DNA from: Nocardioides renjunii
GTDB lineage: Bacteria; Actinomycetota; Actinomycetes; Propionibacteriales; Nocardioidaceae
Reading direction: 5' to 3'
Length of the DNA stretch: 64,000 bases
Assembly: GCF_034661175.1 (NCBI RefSeq)
Contig: NZ_CP141058.1
Span: forward strand, 1,922,001-1,986,000
Numbering within the stretch: the stretch's first letter is position 1; the number at the start of each line of letters is the position of its first letter. Under the pieces are notes generated by a model. The model was not told the origin of the DNA and did not search any database. It saw only the letters and a list, made by a program, of their open reading frames with translations. Positions 1 to 8,799 of this stretch are shown here, piece after piece. Made by a program: the position numbers and the translations under genes.

Positions 1-699
1 GCCCGCCGCCCACGCCAGTCCGATGCCGCCGATCGCCGCCGCCACATCGGTCACGCCGAGGGGGCCGTAGGCGCTCATGAGGACGGCCAGCTGTCCACCC
101 AGCAGGACCCAGCCGAGGATCGCCCACAGCCAGGCCAGCCCGACACCGCGTCCGGACACACGTGCCTCGAGCGACTGACCTCCCGACCAGACACTCAGGC
201 GGTCGAGCACCGCCATGAGGGCGCGCGGGTGCAGCAGCACCGCGAGGGGCACGACCAGGACGAGGAGCCACCAGTAGCGCCGGAGGCCGTCAGGACTCGC
301 CCATGGGAGCAGGACCGCCCCGACCGAGATGCCGCTCGCCGTCACTACGACCAGGAGCAGGAGGCCCGCCCCGAGCATCAGCCGGCGCGGGGCGCCCCAG
401 CGGGCGCCGAGATGCACCTGGGCCAGCACCGGCCACACCGATCCCGGGACGTACTTGCCGAGCTGGCTGAGGTAGAACACGGCCGCGGCGTCGCGGCGGC
501 CGACCTCCACGCCGAGGCCGGTGAGGAGCGCCAGCCACATCCGGGCGAGGCACATCGTCGCCGCCACCCCCAGCACTCCGGCGAGCGCCACCCGCCCGAC
601 GCTGAGCCGGCGTACGGCCGTCGCGACGTCGTCGCCCTGGCGGGCCAGGAGGTAGACGCAGCCGCCGACGACGGCGGCAGCCAGGGCCCACCGGACCAC
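1..699 (-). CDS. lysylphosphatidylglycerol synthase-type transmembrane (flippase-like) protein, partial
   Basis: An integral membrane protein runs off the left edge; about 233 codons are visible. The translation has several hydrophobic segments, and the stretch LGKYVPGSVWP is typical of the UPF0104/LPG synthase transmembrane family, the part of MprF-like proteins that moves lipids or lipid-linked sugars across the membrane. It follows the GT2 gene on the same strand after about 50 bp, so the two are probably one transcript, and a flippase or envelope-glycan role fits that neighbour. The GTG at 699 is the most plausible start, since the frame is blocked at 773, but the start is uncertain. The substrate cannot be read from the sequence. 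Confidence 0.75.
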   Translation of the reverse strand, partial: MVRWALAAAVVGGCVYLLARQGDDVATAVRRLSVGRVALAGVLGVAATMCLARMWLALLTGLGVEVGRRDAAAVFYLSQLGKYVPGSVWPVLAQVHLGARWGAPRRLMLGAGLLLLVVVTASGISVGAVLLPWASPDGLRRYWWLLVLVVPLAVLLHPRALMAVLDRLSVWSGGQSLEARVSGRGVGLAWLWAILGWVLLGGQLAVLMSAYGPLGVTDVAAAIGGIGLAWAAG

Positions 700-752
700 G
701 AGGCCCCGCCGCGTCGGCGGGGACGAACCGTCCGGCTGCGCGGACTGCCCGT

Positions 753-1769
753 TCAGGAGTCGGCCGCCCGATCAGGGACGAGCGACGGAGGGGGAGCCGG
801 AGGGGAGGACATGTCCGCGCCGGGGAACGGCACCTGGAACCGGGAACGCTTGGTGTGCTCGAGGTTGTCCTCGATCAGGACGCGGTTCGCACGGATGAGG
901 TCCGAGATCACCCCGAGCATCAGGCTCATGAAGGCGAGGATGAGCAGGACTGCACCCACCAGGAGCGACTGGAGGTGGCCGTCCTCGCGGTCGCGGATCC
1001 ACAGCACGCCGTACCTCGCGAAGGGGATGAGGCCCAGGACGCCCAGCACTGCTGTCACCCATGCGAACAGCACGTAGGGCTTGTACATCATGAAGGAGCG
1101 CACGATGGCGGCCATCGACTTCAGCACGTGCTCCCGCGTCGAGCCGAACAGCCGTGAGTCCCGCGACCTCGGGTTGGTGGTGATCGGGATGCTGTCGATC
1201 TTCAGACGCTTGTTGCCCGCCTGGATGATCGTCTCCATGCAGTAGCTGAAGCGGGTGATGGTGTTGAGCACCATCAGGCTCTCGCGGGAGTAGGCCCGGA
1301 AGCCGCTGGCCGCGTCGGGGAGGTCGGTGCCCGCTGCGCGGTTGACCACGGCGCTGCCGATCCGCTGGAGCAGCTTCTTGGTCGGTGAGAAGTGCTCGAT
1401 CAGGTGGGTCTGCCGGTCCGCGATCACCAGGTCCGCGCGCTTCTCGACGATCGGCCGGACGAGGTCCGGGATCCGCTCCTGCGGGTACTGGTTGTCGCCG
1501 TCGGTGTTGACCACGATGTCCGCACCGAGCTCGAGCGAGCGCATCACCCCGTCCCTGAAGGAGCGTCCGAGGCCCTGCGTGCGGGAGTGGTGGACGAACT
1601 GGGTGACACCGTGCTCCTGGGCGACTGCCACCGTGTTGTCGGTGCAGCCGTCATCGATGACGAGGATCTCGATCTCGTCGATCCCGGGGATCCGGCGCGG
1701 GATGGAGGCGAGGACGGCCGGCAGCGTCTGCTCCTCGTTCAAGCAGGGGATCTGCACGATCAGCTTCAC
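753..1769 (-). CDS. glycosyltransferase family 2, polyprenyl-phosphate sugar transferase type
   Basis: This is a 338-residue GT-A fold glycosyltransferase. Nucleotide-sugar and metal-binding motifs are visible early: LVIDDGCTDNT near residue 37 and NTDGDNQYP (the DXD-like element) near residue 88. The C-terminal third carries two hydrophobic segments, as in GtrB and dolichyl-phosphate mannose synthase relatives, so it probably charges a polyprenyl phosphate on the inner membrane face with a hexose. It begins with GTG, preceded by an ACGAGG ribosome site, and is divergent from the methyltransferase gene at 1852. The flippase-like gene follows on the same strand. The sugar donor is unknown. Confidence 0.9.
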   Translation of the reverse strand: MKLIVQIPCLNEEQTLPAVLASIPRRIPGIDEIEILVIDDGCTDNTVAVAQEHGVTQFVHHSRTQGLGRSFRDGVMRSLELGADIVVNTDGDNQYPQERIPDLVRPIVEKRADLVIADRQTHLIEHFSPTKKLLQRIGSAVVNRAAGTDLPDAASGFRAYSRESLMVLNTITRFSYCMETIIQAGNKRLKIDSIPITTNPRSRDSRLFGSTREHVLKSMAAIVRSFMMYKPYVLFAWVTAVLGVLGLIPFARYGVLWIRDREDGHLQSLLVGAVLLILAFMSLMLGVISDLIRANRVLIEDNLEHTKRSRFQVPFPGADMSSPPAPPPSLVPDRAADS

Positions 1770-1851
1770 TGTGGCGGCCTCGTTGTCCGGGGGGTCGGCG
1801 TGCGGGTCACGCTAGTCGTTGCGGCGCCCGGCCATCGACTACAGTCGCCGC

Positions 1852-2604
1852 GTGCCGCAGCAGTCCGTCCCACCTTCCTCGGCCTGGGCACCCACGCTGC
1901 GACGTTCCGTCCGGCTCTTCCGCGCGTTCCGGCTCGAGCAGACCCGGCCCGACGTCTTCTACGGCGCGCTCGCCGAGGACTCCGTCGGGCACCTGTCGGA
2001 GTACGCCGACCTCGTCGGGAGCCGGATGCTCGACGTCGGAGGTGGCCCGGGCTACTTCCGGCGGGCGTTCGAGGACGCGGGAGCGACCTACTTCGCCCTC
2101 GACGCCGACGCCGGCGAGCTCTCCGGGCTCGGCGAGATCTCGCCGAGGACGGTGCTGGGCAGCGGCATGCAGCTGCCCTTCGGGGACGGCACGTTCGACG
2201 TCTGCTACTCCTCCAACGTGCTCGAGCACGTGTCCGAGCCGTGGCGGATGGCCGACGAGATGGTCCGGGTGACGCGACCGGGCGGCATCACGTTCATCTC
2301 CTACACCGTCTGGTTCGGCCCGTGGGGCGGGCACGAGACGGCTCCGTGGCACTACCTCGGCGGGCGTCGCGCGCGCCGCCGCTACCGGCGTACGCACGGG
2401 CACGAGCCCAAGAACAGGTTCGGCGAGTCGCTCTTCGCGGTGACGGTCCGCGCAGGCCTGGACTGGGCACGCGGGCAGACGGACGCCGAGGTCCTCGACG
2501 TCGTCCCCCGCTACAACCCGCGGGCCGCCCGCTGGCTGACGTACGTCCCGGTGGTTCGCGAGGTCGTCACCTGGAACCTCGTCATCGTCCTGCGCCGGCG
2601 ATGA
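1852..2604 (+). CDS. class I SAM-dependent methyltransferase
   Basis: A 250-residue Rossmann-fold methyltransferase. Motif I reads LDVGGGPGYF, the acidic ribose-binding residue lies in YFALDADAGE, and SNVLEHVSEPW matches motif IV of the Methyltransf_11 group. I chose GTG at 1852 because the hexamer TACAGT (1840-1845) ends six bases before it, which fits a leaderless transcript; an in-frame TTG at 1819 would lie upstream of that promoter. The stop overlaps the next start as ATGA, so it is translationally coupled to the AftD-like gene. It may methylate an envelope sugar or lipid, but nothing identifies the substrate. Confidence 0.88.
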   Translation: MPQQSVPPSSAWAPTLRRSVRLFRAFRLEQTRPDVFYGALAEDSVGHLSEYADLVGSRMLDVGGGPGYFRRAFEDAGATYFALDADAGELSGLGEISPRTVLGSGMQLPFGDGTFDVCYSSNVLEHVSEPWRMADEMVRVTRPGGITFISYTVWFGPWGGHETAPWHYLGGRRARRRYRRTHGHEPKNRFGESLFAVTVRAGLDWARGQTDAEVLDVVPRYNPRAARWLTYVPVVREVVTWNLVIVLRRR

Positions 2605-5600
2605 GCCCACCGACCACGAGCAGCCCGACGGCGATCACCTGGCGGTTCCGGCTCGTCGCGTGCTGCCTGGTCCTCGTGGCCCTCGCCTTCTCGCAGCGCC
2701 CGGGACGCATCGTCAGCGACACGAAGTTCGACCTCGTCGCCGACCCCGGCGCGATGCTCGGGCGGGCGCTGCACATGTGGGACCCGTCGGGTGGCTTCGG
2801 GCAGATCCAGAATCAGGCCTACGGCTACCTCTTCCCCATGGGGCCCTTCTTCTGGCTCGGCGACCTCCTCACGGTGCCCGGGTGGGTCGTCCAGCGGACG
2901 TGGTGGTCCCTGCTGCTGGTGGTCGCCTTCCTCGGCGTCGTCAAGCTGTGCGCCGCGCTGGACCTCGGGTCGCCGACCAGCCGCATCGTCGCGGGGTTCG
3001 CCTACGCGCTGTCGCCCCGCATCCTGACCACCATCGGCCCCATCTCCATCGAGGGCTGGCCGATGGCGCTGGCACCGTGGGTGCTGGTGCCGCTCGTCCT
3101 CGGCTCGCGGGCCCGCTCACCGCGGCGGGCCGCGGCGCTGTCGGCACTGGCGGTCGCGGCGGTGGGCGGGGTGAACGCCGCCGCGACCTTCGCCGTCATC
3201 CCGCTCGGCGCGGTGTGGCTGCTCACCCGCTCCGCGGGGCCCCGGCGCCGGGCGCTGATGACGTGGTGGCCGCTCCTGGTGGTCGCGGGCACCGCCTGGT
3301 GGCTCGTCCCGCTCCTCCTGCTCGGTGCGTACAGCCCGCCGTTCCTCGACTTCATCGAGACCGCCTCGATCACGACCTTCCCCACGACGCCGTTCGACGT
3401 GCTCCGCGGCACCTCGCACTGGGTCCCGTACGTCGACTCGACCTGGCGCGCGGGCAACGACCTCGTCTCCACGGGCTACGTGGCGCTTAACGGCGCAGTG
3501 CTCGTCGTGCTCGGGCTCGCGGGCATCGCGCTGCGGGGCAACCCGCACCGCCAGTTCCTGGCCCTCGGCACGTTGCTGGGCCTCGTCCTGGTGTCGCTGG
3601 GGCACTCGGGCAGCGTGTCGGGATGGTTCGCCGCCGACGAGCGGTCCGCGCTCGACGGCGTGCTGGCGCCGCTGCGCAACGTGCACAAGCTCGAGCCGCT
3701 GGTGCGGCTGCCGCTGGTCCTGGGGCTGGCGCACCTGCTCGCCGCCGCCGCAGCACGCGTGCGGGCCGCTCCGCCACGGTCGCTCCGCGAGCGGCTGGAG
3801 GACGGCGACCGCGTGGCGTACGCCGGTGTGCTGGCGCTGAGCGTCGTCGCCGTGGCGGGCGTCGCGAGCCCGGCGCTCGCCGGACGCCTGGCGCCGGCCG
3901 ACGACTTCGAGGCGGTCCCCGGCTACTGGGAGCGAGCAGTGTCGTGGCTCGGCACGACCGCAGACCGCGACCCGGACGGGACGACCGCGCTGCTCGTGCC
4001 CGGCTCCAGCTTCGCCACCTACCTGTGGGGCACCCCCGAGGACGAGCCGGCGCAGGCCTATGGTGTCGCCGGGTGGGCGGTGCGCAACGCCGTGCCGCTC
4101 GCGCCGCCGGGCAACATCAGGATGCTCGACGCCGTCGAGGCCCGCCTGGCCGCCGGCCGGCCCTCGCCGGGCCTCGCCGCCTACCTCCGCCGGGCCGGGG
4201 TGGGGCGGCTGGTGGTGCGCAACGACCTGCGTGCCTCCGACGACGTGCCGCTCCCGGTCCTGGTGCACCAGGCGATCGAGGGCTCACCCGGGCTCACCAA
4301 GGTCGCCGAGTTCGGCCCGGACGTCGGCGGGCCGGTGCGCCTCGACGAGGACGACGAGGAGGACGACGAGGAGGACGACGAGGAGGCCGACGAGGAGGCC
4401 GACGAGGAGGCCGACGAGGAGCGGCCGCGCCGCGTGGTCGTGGACGGGGGCTGGCACGCCGACTACCCGGCCGTCGAGGTCTACGAGGTGGCCGGCGCCG
4501 GAGCGGCCGCCGGAAGCCCGGCCCCACCGGTGGTGGTGGGCGGGCCGGAGGACCTCCTCGACCTGCTCGACGCCGACCTGCTGGGCGACGAGCCCGCGGT
4601 GCTCGCGCTCGACGCACCGGACGGGCCCGACGGCGGTGGGCTGGTCCTGACGGACGGGCTGCGCCGTCGCGAGGCGACCTTCGCCCGCGTGCACGACGGC
4701 CGGTCGGCGACGCTCGCCCCGGACGACGACGGTCGCAGGGGTGCGCCGGCGCGCGAGTACGTGCTCGAGGACCAGGCCCGCTGGGAGACGACGGCGCAGG
4801 TCCTCGGGGCACGCTCGGTCGACGCGTCCGGGTCGCGAGCCTTCGCGGACACCATCGGCCCGGTGCTGCCGGAGACACTGCCGTACGCCGCCTTCGACGG
4901 CCGGCCGGAGACGGCGTGGGAGTCCGGGATCCCGCGCAGTGACGAGGACCCCTGGGTGCGGGTGGTCCTCGCGGAGTCCCGCGAGGTCGGGCCGGTGACC
5001 GTCGTCGCCGGCGAGACCCAGGGCGACGACGCGACCTCCTTGGTGGTCGAGACGGAGGCGGGCACGTCCGAGGCCCGGACGCTGCTGCCGGGGGAGTCGG
5101 TCACGCTCGTGCCGCCGGCGGGCCCGACGTCGTGGATCCGCGTCGCGGCGGCCCCGAGCGACGGTCCAGCGGAGGGCCTGTCCATCGCCGAGGTGCGCGT
5201 CCTGGGGCTCGACCTCGACCGGACCCTCGTGCTGCCGGAGGTCCCGGCCGGGTGGGGCGCACCCGACCACGTGCTCCTCGCGGCGCCCACCAGCCGCGGC
5301 GCCTGCGTGGAGGTGGGGAGCGACGTGCGGTGCGCCCCCGGACGGCAGCGCCCGGACGAGGACGGCGGTGTCATCGACCGGACGGTCCGCCTGGGCACCG
5401 GCGCCGACTACGAGGTCTCGGTCGGCGTGCTCCCGGTGGCCGGCGACGCGCTCGAGGGACTGCTGCAGCGCAACCAGCTCGTCAACGTGACGGCCTCCTC
5501 GACGGGTGCGCCGGACGCTCGCGCCTCCGCGGTGGCCGCGATCGACGGGGCCGGTGGCACGACGTGGACCGCCGACGTCGACGACCCGACCCCGACGCTC

Positions 5601-6824
5601 ACCCTCAGCTGGATCGGGAAGCGTCCCGTGCGTGCGATCGAGCTCGGGCTCGACCGCGAGGCCGCGGCCGCCCCGGCCACCCGCGTCGAGCTCGTGCACG
5701 ACGCCGGACGACAGACCGTGGAGCTCGACCCCGACGGCTATGCCCGGGTGGAGCCGTTCCGCACCACCCGCCTCGAGGTCCGGGTCCTGGACTCCGCGCG
5801 GGCCGGGACCCGGTCCGCCTTCGGCGGCATCGACCCGGTGGGGGTCGGTGTGAGCGAGCTGCGGGTGAGCGGCGTCGGTCTGCTGCCGATCGAGCTGCCG
5901 GAGACACCGGTGGACATCGGCTGCGGGTTCGGTCCCGCGCTGCGCGTGGGCGGCGACATCTACGCCACCAGCGTCACCGCCTCCGCCCGGCAGCTGTTCG
6001 ACGGCGAGCTCGTGACCGCCCGCGCCTGCGGTCCTGCGACGGTCGACCTCGGGTCGTCGACCACGCGGGTCGTCAGCACGCCCGCACCCGCGTTCCGGCC
6101 GGTGCGGGTGGTCCTCAGCCGGCCCGGGGCCGCGGCGCTCGGGACCTCCCCGTCCAGCGCCACCCTCCGGCCCACCTCGCCCGTGACCGCCGGGCTGGCG
6201 CTGGAGGACGCGGACGCGCCCTCGGTGGTGGCGCTGCACCAGAACGTCAACGCGGGCTGGCACGCGCGGCTCCCCGACGGCGAGGAGGCGGCGGACCTGA
6301 CCGTCGACGGGTGGCAGCAGGGCTGGCGGGTGCCGGCCGGTACCGACTCGCTGGACCTGCGCTACGGCCCGGACCGGACCTACCGGGCGGCGCTGCTCGG
6401 CGGCGCCGCCCTGCTCCTCGTCCTGCTGCTCGGCGCCGTGGTGGTGCCGCGCCGCGGCTCGGCGACGCCTCCCGTGCGCACCGCGGTGGCGGGATGGGTC
6501 GTCCCGGTCGCAGGTCTGATCACCCTCGGCCTGGTCGCAGGGTGGCCGGGCGTCGGCTGGGGCGCCTTGGGCGCCGGTCTCGGCCTCGTCGCCCGCACGC
6601 GCTTCCCGGCAGCCGTCGTCGCCCTCGCCGCCGGGGTGCCCCTGCTCGCGGCCGCCGGCGTCTACTGGTTGCGGCCGCTCGGCTCGGAGGACGGCTGGGC
6701 AGGGGCGCTGCTCGCCCCCCAGCTGCTGGTGGCCCTGTCGCTGGGCGCCTGGCTCGCCGCCGTGGCGGCCCACGGGGGACGGATGTCGCGCAGCCGCTGG
6801 GAGGGTCGCTCCACCACCCGGTGA
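2601..6824 (+). CDS. AftD-like alpha-(1->3)-arabinofuranosyltransferase (DUF3367) family protein
   Basis: A 1407-residue protein, about the length of mycobacterial AftD, a GT-C membrane glycosyltransferase using decaprenyl-phosphoryl arabinose. The N-terminal half has repeated transmembrane helices and the early SDTKFDLVADP and YGYLFPMGPFF segments characteristic of the family. The extracytoplasmic part contains two F5/8-type-C-like segments, one around AAFDGRPETAWESG and one around NVTASSTGAPDARASA, which would bind carbohydrate. Two or more helices close the C-terminus. Residues 582-607 are an uninterrupted Asp/Glu run. The start overlaps the preceding methyltransferase stop, and the last 163 bp overlap the convergent acyltransferase gene. 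Nocardioides-type walls are not known to carry mycobacterial arabinogalactan, so the acceptor is open. Confidence 0.85.
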   Translation: MSPPTTSSPTAITWRFRLVACCLVLVALAFSQRPGRIVSDTKFDLVADPGAMLGRALHMWDPSGGFGQIQNQAYGYLFPMGPFFWLGDLLTVPGWVVQRTWWSLLLVVAFLGVVKLCAALDLGSPTSRIVAGFAYALSPRILTTIGPISIEGWPMALAPWVLVPLVLGSRARSPRRAAALSALAVAAVGGVNAAATFAVIPLGAVWLLTRSAGPRRRALMTWWPLLVVAGTAWWLVPLLLLGAYSPPFLDFIETASITTFPTTPFDVLRGTSHWVPYVDSTWRAGNDLVSTGYVALNGAVLVVLGLAGIALRGNPHRQFLALGTLLGLVLVSLGHSGSVSGWFAADERSALDGVLAPLRNVHKLEPLVRLPLVLGLAHLLAAAAARVRAAPPRSLRERLEDGDRVAYAGVLALSVVAVAGVASPALAGRLAPADDFEAVPGYWERAVSWLGTTADRDPDGTTALLVPGSSFATYLWGTPEDEPAQAYGVAGWAVRNAVPLAPPGNIRMLDAVEARLAAGRPSPGLAAYLRRAGVGRLVVRNDLRASDDVPLPVLVHQAIEGSPGLTKVAEFGPDVGGPVRLDEDDEEDDEEDDEEADEEADEEADEERPRRVVVDGGWHADYPAVEVYEVAGAGAAAGSPAPPVVVGGPEDLLDLLDADLLGDEPAVLALDAPDGPDGGGLVLTDGLRRREATFARVHDGRSATLAPDDDGRRGAPAREYVLEDQARWETTAQVLGARSVDASGSRAFADTIGPVLPETLPYAAFDGRPETAWESGIPRSDEDPWVRVVLAESREVGPVTVVAGETQGDDATSLVVETEAGTSEARTLLPGESVTLVPPAGPTSWIRVAAAPSDGPAEGLSIAEVRVLGLDLDRTLVLPEVPAGWGAPDHVLLAAPTSRGACVEVGSDVRCAPGRQRPDEDGGVIDRTVRLGTGADYEVSVGVLPVAGDALEGLLQRNQLVNVTASSTGAPDARASAVAAIDGAGGTTWTADVDDPTPTLTLSWIGKRPVRAIELGLDREAAAAPATRVELVHDAGRQTVELDPDGYARVEPFRTTRLEVRVLDSARAGTRSAFGGIDPVGVGVSELRVSGVGLLPIELPETPVDIGCGFGPALRVGGDIYATSVTASARQLFDGELVTARACGPATVDLGSSTTRVVSTPAPAFRPVRVVLSRPGAAALGTSPSSATLRPTSPVTAGLALEDADAPSVVALHQNVNAGWHARLPDGEEAADLTVDGWQQGWRVPAGTDSLDLRYGPDRTYRAALLGGAALLLVLLLGAVVVPRRGSATPPVRTAVAGWVVPVAGLITLGLVAGWPGVGWGALGAGLGLVARTRFPAAVVALAAGVPLLAAAGVYWLRPLGSEDGWAGALLAPQLLVALSLGAWLAAVAAHGGRMSRSRWEGRSTTR
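4344..4421 (+). repeat. 12-bp tandem repeat encoding an acidic tract
   Basis: In-frame tandem 12-mers inside the AftD-like gene: three units of GACGACGAGGAG followed by three of GCCGACGAGGAG, with a partial unit before them. They encode DDEE then ADEE units, giving 26 residues without a basic or hydrophobic side chain. The tract lies in the predicted extracytoplasmic part. Such arrays can change length by replication slippage in steps of four residues. Confidence 0.95.
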
Positions 6825-7933
6825 AGCACCTCGGAGACGGCGACCGAGGCGAGGAGCGTGAGCGAGAACAGCTCCAGTCCACGGCCCTCGAACAGCGGCA
6901 TGTCGCGCCACTCGGTGATCAGCTCGAGCAGCAGCAGGTGCACGCAGAAGATCCCGTAGGACAGGTGCCCGAGGTGGCGGAGCACGGGACGCGACAGCAC
7001 CCGGGCGAAGCGCCCGTCGGCGGGCGCGAACACGCCCGGCAGGACGATGAGTCCCGCGACGGCGGCGTACAGCAGGTTCTTGGTCAGCGCCGCACCCAGC
7101 GTCGGGGGAGTCAGGTCCGCGGGCCCGGCGACGGGCGTGGCGGCGACGGCGAAGAGGGCCGCGGCCGAGAGCCAGCACAGGCCGGGGGACCGGCCCAGCT
7201 CCAGGACCAGCACGGTCAGCCGGTCCCGGGCGCCCCGGTCGCGGTGGCGGGCCCGCGTGACCGTCCGGGCGAGGACCAGGCCGACCGCGAACCACGTGAG
7301 GTAGGACGGCAGCCAGAGCCGCATCATCGTGTCGCCCGTGTCCAGGCGCACCGACAGGTCCAGCAGCCAGACGACGGTGGTCGCCACCATCGCGAGGACC
7401 ACGGGGGCGAGGCGGGCACGCCCGGGGCGTCCGTCCCGGCGGGGGAGGGCCAGCCACATCAGGGCCGGCAGGACGACGTAGAAGGCCACCTCGGTGGCCA
7501 GGCTCCACATCTGGGTCAGGCCGTCGGGCAGCTGGTCGTCGACGTAGATGTCGGCCAGCAGGAGCGTCGAGGCCCACTGGCCTGGCCCGGCGTCGTCGTT
7601 GCCGGGGAGCAGCGACAGGGCGGCGACGGCCGTGATGACGTAGACCGGCGCGAGCCGCAGCGCGCGCTTCCACAGGTAGCGACCGGTCGACGGCGCCGGC
7701 CGTCCCGTGCGGTGCCGCTCGAACCACGGCAGGGACAGCAGGAATCCGGACAGCACGAAGAACACCGCCACGCCGACGTCGAGCCGCGCGAGCGCCCAGC
7801 CCCACACCGGCTCGGAGTAGTCGCCGGCCCAGAAGGCGGCGTGCGTGGCGAGGACGGCCATCGCGGCCAGGGCGCGCAGCGAGTCCAGGACGGGGAACGT
7901 CGTCGCGACGCTCGAGTCGTCCGGGCGCTGCAT
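6662..7933 (-). CDS. acyltransferase 3 family (OafA/YrhL-like) membrane protein
   Basis: A 423-residue integral membrane acyltransferase. The N-terminus carries the family hallmark LDSLRALAAMAVLATHA, with the conserved Arg and His, followed by FFVLSGFLL and about ten hydrophobic helices; the segment WSLATEVAFY is also typical. Such proteins O-acylate surface polysaccharides or lipids using acyl-CoA. It starts at ATG 7933, six bases after GATCAT, consistent with a leaderless transcript, and diverges from the methyltransferase at 7984. The C-terminal roughly 50 residues are encoded antisense to the 3' end of the AftD-like gene and are low in complexity, so the tail may matter little. Confidence 0.9.
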   Translation of the reverse strand: MQRPDDSSVATTFPVLDSLRALAAMAVLATHAAFWAGDYSEPVWGWALARLDVGVAVFFVLSGFLLSLPWFERHRTGRPAPSTGRYLWKRALRLAPVYVITAVAALSLLPGNDDAGPGQWASTLLLADIYVDDQLPDGLTQMWSLATEVAFYVVLPALMWLALPRRDGRPGRARLAPVVLAMVATTVVWLLDLSVRLDTGDTMMRLWLPSYLTWFAVGLVLARTVTRARHRDRGARDRLTVLVLELGRSPGLCWLSAAALFAVAATPVAGPADLTPPTLGAALTKNLLYAAVAGLIVLPGVFAPADGRFARVLSRPVLRHLGHLSYGIFCVHLLLLELITEWRDMPLFEGRGLELFSLTLLASVAVSEVLHRVVERPSQRLRDIRPPWAATAASQAPSDRATSSWGASSAPAQPSSEPSGRNQ

Positions 7934-7983
7934 GGAGCGATGATCGCACGCGGTGCCGCGCCCGGCGGCACTATCGTGCGCGC

Positions 7984-8715
7984 ATGCCGCTCCTGCGCCG
8001 TGTGGTCGCCGTCCTGTCCCGCCTGCTCGCCACCTCCCGCGACCGCGGTGTCGTGGACGTCCTCGGCTCGTCCGCGCGGTGGGGCTGGGGGTGGCTCACC
8101 GGGGGACCGCGGGCGCGCCGCGCGCCCGGCGGCTTCGCCTGGGACGGACGGACACTGCCCTACTTCGTCCACGGCTACCACTACACCTGGCTCAACGAGC
8201 GCGCCGTCGAGGTGGCCCTCGCGCTGGACCTGCTCGAGCGGCACCCCGGAGCCGAGGTCCTGGAGGTCGGCAACGTGCTCGGGCACTACGCGGACGTGTC
8301 GCACGTCGTCGTCGACAAGTACGAGCAGGCGCCCGGCGTCCTCAACGCCGACGTCGCCGACCTCGACCTCGGCAGGACCTTCGACCTCGTGCTGGCCATC
8401 TCCACCCTCGAGCACGTGGGCCTCGACGAGGACGTCCTCGACCCGGCCAAGCCCGCCCGGGCCATCGAGCGGCTGCGCGCGCACGTCAGGCCCGGGGGCA
8501 GGCTGTGGATCACCCACCCCGTGGGCTACAACCCCTCGCTGGACGCGCAGCTGCGATCGGGCGAGATCCCGTCGAGCCGGATGCGCGCGCTGGTGCGCGA
8601 GAGGCACCGCAACCGCTGGCGGGAGGTGGTGCCCGAGGAAGCCTGGGGGACGCCGTACGACCGGCTCCTCTACACCGCCCACGCGGTCGTCGTGGTCGAG
8701 ATCGACGCGCGGTGA
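7984..8715 (+). CDS. class I SAM-dependent methyltransferase
   Basis: A 243-residue protein with a diverged methyltransferase core: LEVGNVLGHYA replaces the usual glycine-rich motif I, VVVDKYEQ supplies the acidic residue, and LAISTLEHVGLDED is motif IV. The late VRPGGRLWITHPVGYNP is the usual strand-5 region. TATCGT (7972-7977) sits six bases before ATG 7984, suggesting a leaderless message. It diverges from the acyltransferase with only 50 bp between starts. Its place beside glycosyl- and acyltransferases suggests modification of an envelope glycan; the weak glycine loop makes the activity less certain. Confidence 0.75.
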   Translation: MPLLRRVVAVLSRLLATSRDRGVVDVLGSSARWGWGWLTGGPRARRAPGGFAWDGRTLPYFVHGYHYTWLNERAVEVALALDLLERHPGAEVLEVGNVLGHYADVSHVVVDKYEQAPGVLNADVADLDLGRTFDLVLAISTLEHVGLDEDVLDPAKPARAIERLRAHVRPGGRLWITHPVGYNPSLDAQLRSGEIPSSRMRALVRERHRNRWREVVPEEAWGTPYDRLLYTAHAVVVVEIDAR

Positions 8716-8799
8716 ATTTGCCTTCGAAGTTGGGTGCCACGTAGGTGACTGGCTGGTAACGTGCGCGCGTCACATGAGCCGAACGAGGGAGCACCAAGA

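Noticed and set aside
4284..7949. A minus-strand open frame of more than 1200 codons across the AftD-like and acyltransferase genes
   Set aside because: It is a GC-rich shadow frame: Arg/Gly/Pro/Ala-dominated, no domain, and it runs antisense to a recognizable protein and out of frame with another.
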